Below are positions 62,104 through 64,000 of a stretch of DNA of 64,000 nt, one piece after another. Made by a program: the position numbers and the translations under genes. This DNA is from Sphingobacterium chungjuense (GTDB taxonomy: Bacteria; Bacteroidota; Bacteroidia; Sphingobacteriales; Sphingobacteriaceae), in assembly GCF_011316935.1 (NCBI RefSeq), contig NZ_WLYS01000003.1, positions 558,001-622,000 on the forward strand, given 5' to 3'. Below the pieces are notes generated by a model. That model had not been told where the DNA came from, made no database searches, and saw only the letters and a list, made by a program, of their open reading frames with translations. Every line of letters begins with the position of its first letter. Within the stretch, counting starts at the first letter, position 1.

Positions 62104-63384
62104 ATGAAAACTAAACAAGAGCAACTTCAGGCAATCGAAAACGACTGGAACAACAATCCGCGCTGGAACGGCATTACAAGAACCTATACCCCAGAAGATG
62201 TATTAAGACTGAGAGGATCTTATACGCAGCAGTTTACCATTGCATCTGAAATGGCGAAAACTTTTTGGACCAAATTGAACAATCAAGATTTCGTAGCCGG
62301 ATTGGGCGCACTAACCGGAAATCAAGCGGTACAAGAAGTAGATGCAGGATTGGAAGCGATCTATTTATCAGGCTGGCAAGTAGCCGCAGATGCCAATCTA
62401 TCTGGTGAAATGTACCCCGATCAATCCCTTTATCCAGCCAATTCTGTACCATCGGTTGTCAAAAAAATCAACAATGCACTATTAAGAGCAGATCAAATTC
62501 AGTCGGTGAATGGTGGCGGAGACAAAGAATATCTGGTACCGATCATCGCAGATGCAGAGGCTGGATTTGGAGGCAACTTAAACGCTTACGAACTGATGAA
62601 GCAAATGATTGAGGCGGGCGCTGCAGCGGTACATTTTGAAGATCAATTATCTTCTGCCAAAAAATGTGGTCATTTAGGAGGCAAGGTACTCGTTCCTACA
62701 CAAGAAGCCATCAACAAATTGATCGCCGCTCGCTTGGCATCTGATGTATTGGGCGTACCAACGTTGATCATCGCCAGAACGGATGCTGACGCAGCTGATT
62801 TGCTGACTTCGGACGTAGACGATCGAGACAAAAAATTCGTTACGGGTGAGCGTACCTCCGAAGGATTTTATTATGTAAACAACGGCGTAGCGCAAGGCAT
62901 TGATAGAGGACTGTCTTACGCTCCGTATGCCGACCTCATCTGGATGGAAACTTCTAATCCCGATTTAGAGCAAGCTAGACAATTTGCGGAAGGCATTCAC
63001 GCCAAGTTTCCGGGTAAAATGTTAGCCTACAACTGTTCTCCTTCTTTCAATTGGGCAGCAAGGCTTTCTGTTGATGAAATGAAAAATTTCAGACAAGAAT
63101 TAGCGAAACTAGGCTATAAGTTCCAATTTATTACATTAGCGGGCTTCCATGCTTTGAACACCGCCATGTTTGAGTTGGCATCTGCCTACAAAGAAAGAGG
63201 CATGGCAGGCTATTCCGAACTGCAAGAACGTGAGTTTGCGCTGCAGAAAAAAGGTTTCAGAGCCGTAAAACACCAATCTTTTGTAGGAACAGGCTATTTC
63301 GACGAGATACAAAATGTAGTGACCAATGGCGCAGCGACTACCGTAGCGATGAAAGATTCGACCGAGACAGCGCAATTTCACTAA
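62104..63384 (+). CDS. aceA: Isocitrate lyase
   Basis: This 426-residue enzyme splits isocitrate to glyoxylate and succinate, bypassing the CO2-losing steps of the TCA cycle. It has the signature [15 protein letters not shown] with the catalytic Cys, [53 protein letters not shown] and [18 protein letters not shown]. Length is typical of the shorter bacterial form. With aceB it should be induced on acetate or fatty acids and controlled by the divergent regulator. Confidence 0.97.
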   Translation: MKTKQEQLQAIENDWNNNPRWNGITRTYTPEDVLRLRGSYTQQFTIASEMAKTFWTKLNNQDFVAGLGALTGNQAVQEVDAGLEAIYLSGWQVAADANLSGEMYPDQSLYPANSVPSVVKKINNALLRADQIQSVNGGGDKEYLVPIIADAEAGFGGNLNAYELMKQMIEAGAAAVHFEDQLSSAKKCGHLGGKVLVPTQEAINKLIAARLASDVLGVPTLIIARTDADAADLLTSDVDDRDKKFVTGERTSEGFYYVNNGVAQGIDRGLSYAPYADLIWMETSNPDLEQARQFAEGIHAKFPGKMLAYNCSPSFNWAARLSVDEMKNFRQELAKLGYKFQFITLAGFHALNTAMFELASAYKERGMAGYSELQEREFALQKKGFRAVKHQSFVGTGYFDEIQNVVTNGAATTVAMKDSTETAQFH

Positions 63385-63470
63385 ACCACTATTTCAAGTT
63401 TAATGGTTCGTGCACTTCTTAAAAATTAAGACATCAGATATAGCAGATACACCGTGTACACCATAATAGC

Positions 63471-63511
63471 ATCAAGGCCCGATCAACTTTTAGCGTTGAC
63501 CGGGCCTTGAT
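63471..63511. terminator. Long hairpin between convergent aceA and fatty-acid-hydroxylase-type genes
   Basis: A 17-bp stem (ATCAAGGCCCGATCAAC pairing with GTTGACCGGGCCTTGAT, one A-C mismatch) with a 7-base loop. No T run follows on either side, but its position between convergent genes fits a terminator. Confidence 0.7.
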
Positions 63512-63539
63512 GCATTTCGCATTACCGAACGTAAATTAT

Positions 63540-64000
63540 TTATGCTTCGTGATGCTCTCTTGTCGTAGAATTATTCGCCTTTCCCTTCTTAGGAATCATC
63601 GTTCCAAATATGCGATCCCAGAAATACGAACTCACCCCAAAACCCTTATCAGGATCTGAATAGTGATGTAGCATGTGATGATCTTTGATTTTCTTCAGAA
63701 AACCGGATTTAAAGTTCGCGTGATGGATCGCATAATGGCATTCGTCGTATATCAAATAGCCAAAAAGAAATCCAGCAAAAAATCCCGCTAGATAAAACGT
63801 AGAAAAGAAGAAACTAAATAGTAAATAAATAATGGCTGCCATCGGGATACTTGCCGATAATGGCATGACCAATCGCATGCGATCTCGCGGATAATCGTGA
63901 TGTACACCATGAAATATAAAGTGAATCCGCTTACCTAATTTGCCTGGAGGTTCGTAGTGAAATACCCAACGATGCAACACGTATTCCGCTAAGGTCCAAA
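63540..64000 (-). CDS. Sterol-desaturase/fatty-acid-hydroxylase family membrane protein (5' end outside window)
   Basis: The frame is open to the window edge (WTLAEYVLHRWVFH), so the GTG at 63980 is not the start. The di-iron histidine clusters of the family are present: HRWVFH, FHGVHHDYP, HYAIHHANF and HHMLHHYSDP. Two membrane segments (SIPMAAIIYLLFSFFF, LAGFFAGFLFGYLIYDE) lie between them. The short HYSDPDKGFGVSSYFWDRIF end resembles the fatty acid 2-hydroxylase branch. Sphingolipid-making Bacteroidota use such enzymes to hydroxylate ceramide acyl chains. That role is a family-based inference. Confidence 0.85.
   Translation of the reverse strand, partial: WTLAEYVLHRWVFHYEPPGKLGKRIHFIFHGVHHDYPRDRMRLVMPLSASIPMAAIIYLLFSFFFSTFYLAGFFAGFLFGYLIYDECHYAIHHANFKSGFLKKIKDHHMLHHYSDPDKGFGVSSYFWDRIFGTMIPKKGKANNSTTREHHEA

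Overview
The window is a chromosomal segment of a Bacteroidota bacterium, most likely from the Sphingobacteriaceae (Sphingobacterium/Pedobacter relatives). The evidence is two SusC/SusD pairs, FecI/FecR-type regulation, lipoproteins with SusD-style signal peptides, weak Shine-Dalgarno sequences, and several genes preceded by the Bacteroidota -7 promoter element TAnnTTTG. No rRNA, tRNA, transposase or CRISPR array was seen. The first gene (a SusC) and the last gene (a fatty-acid-hydroxylase-type protein) run off the window edges.

Layout. (1) 1-10.2 kb is a glycan-utilisation locus: SusC (partial), SusD and two surface lipoproteins (DUF4959/DUF5126/DUF5000 and DUF4998 types) face a convergent GH43 plus DUF4965/DUF1793 operon. 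(2) 10.4-19.3 kb holds a methyltransferase, an ABC-F ATPase, NhaA, a small decayed stretch (a heme-peroxidase remnant, a probable barrel remnant and an orphan lipoprotein) and a tricorn-like protease. (3) 19.3-26.8 kb is an AT-rich island. It has a glycine-rich hydrophobic protein with a double-glycine leader, three tandem paralogous small membrane proteins plus a 21-codon stub of a fourth, a TolC-type channel, an HlyD-type adaptor and a C39-peptidase ABC exporter. This looks like a complete bacteriocin or contact-toxin export and immunity system and is the main find. (4) 26.8-37.5 kb is housekeeping: a PaaE-like reductase, MurI, SufS/SufE, NDH-2, a PolX-like protein with a lost polymerase site, a secreted aspartic protease and an M1 peptidase. 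(5) 37.6-43.5 kb is the rod-shape cluster mreB-mreC-mreD-mrdA-rodA. (6) 43.5-50.2 kb has argS with two oxidoreductases, divergent from an arginine decarboxylase and an MBL hydrolase. (7) 50.4-58.8 kb is a second SusC/SusD locus with its own ECF sigma factor, FecR anti-sigma factor and STN-domain SusC, followed by a secreted metallophosphoesterase. (8) 58.8-63.4 kb is the glyoxylate shunt (aceB, aceA) divergent from a ScfR/RamB-type regulator, with a perfect 14-bp palindrome at the expected -33 position of aceB.

How it fits together. The two Sus loci import oligomeric nutrients, one with hydrolases beside it and one under cell-surface signalling control. The glyoxylate shunt allows growth on acetate or fatty acids. 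The 19-27 kb island probably arms the cell against relatives: the exporter would cut the leader at the GG site and push the toxin through the TolC-type channel, while the small membrane proteins protect the producer. This last role is inferred from gene content and order and not from recognised homology of the toxin.
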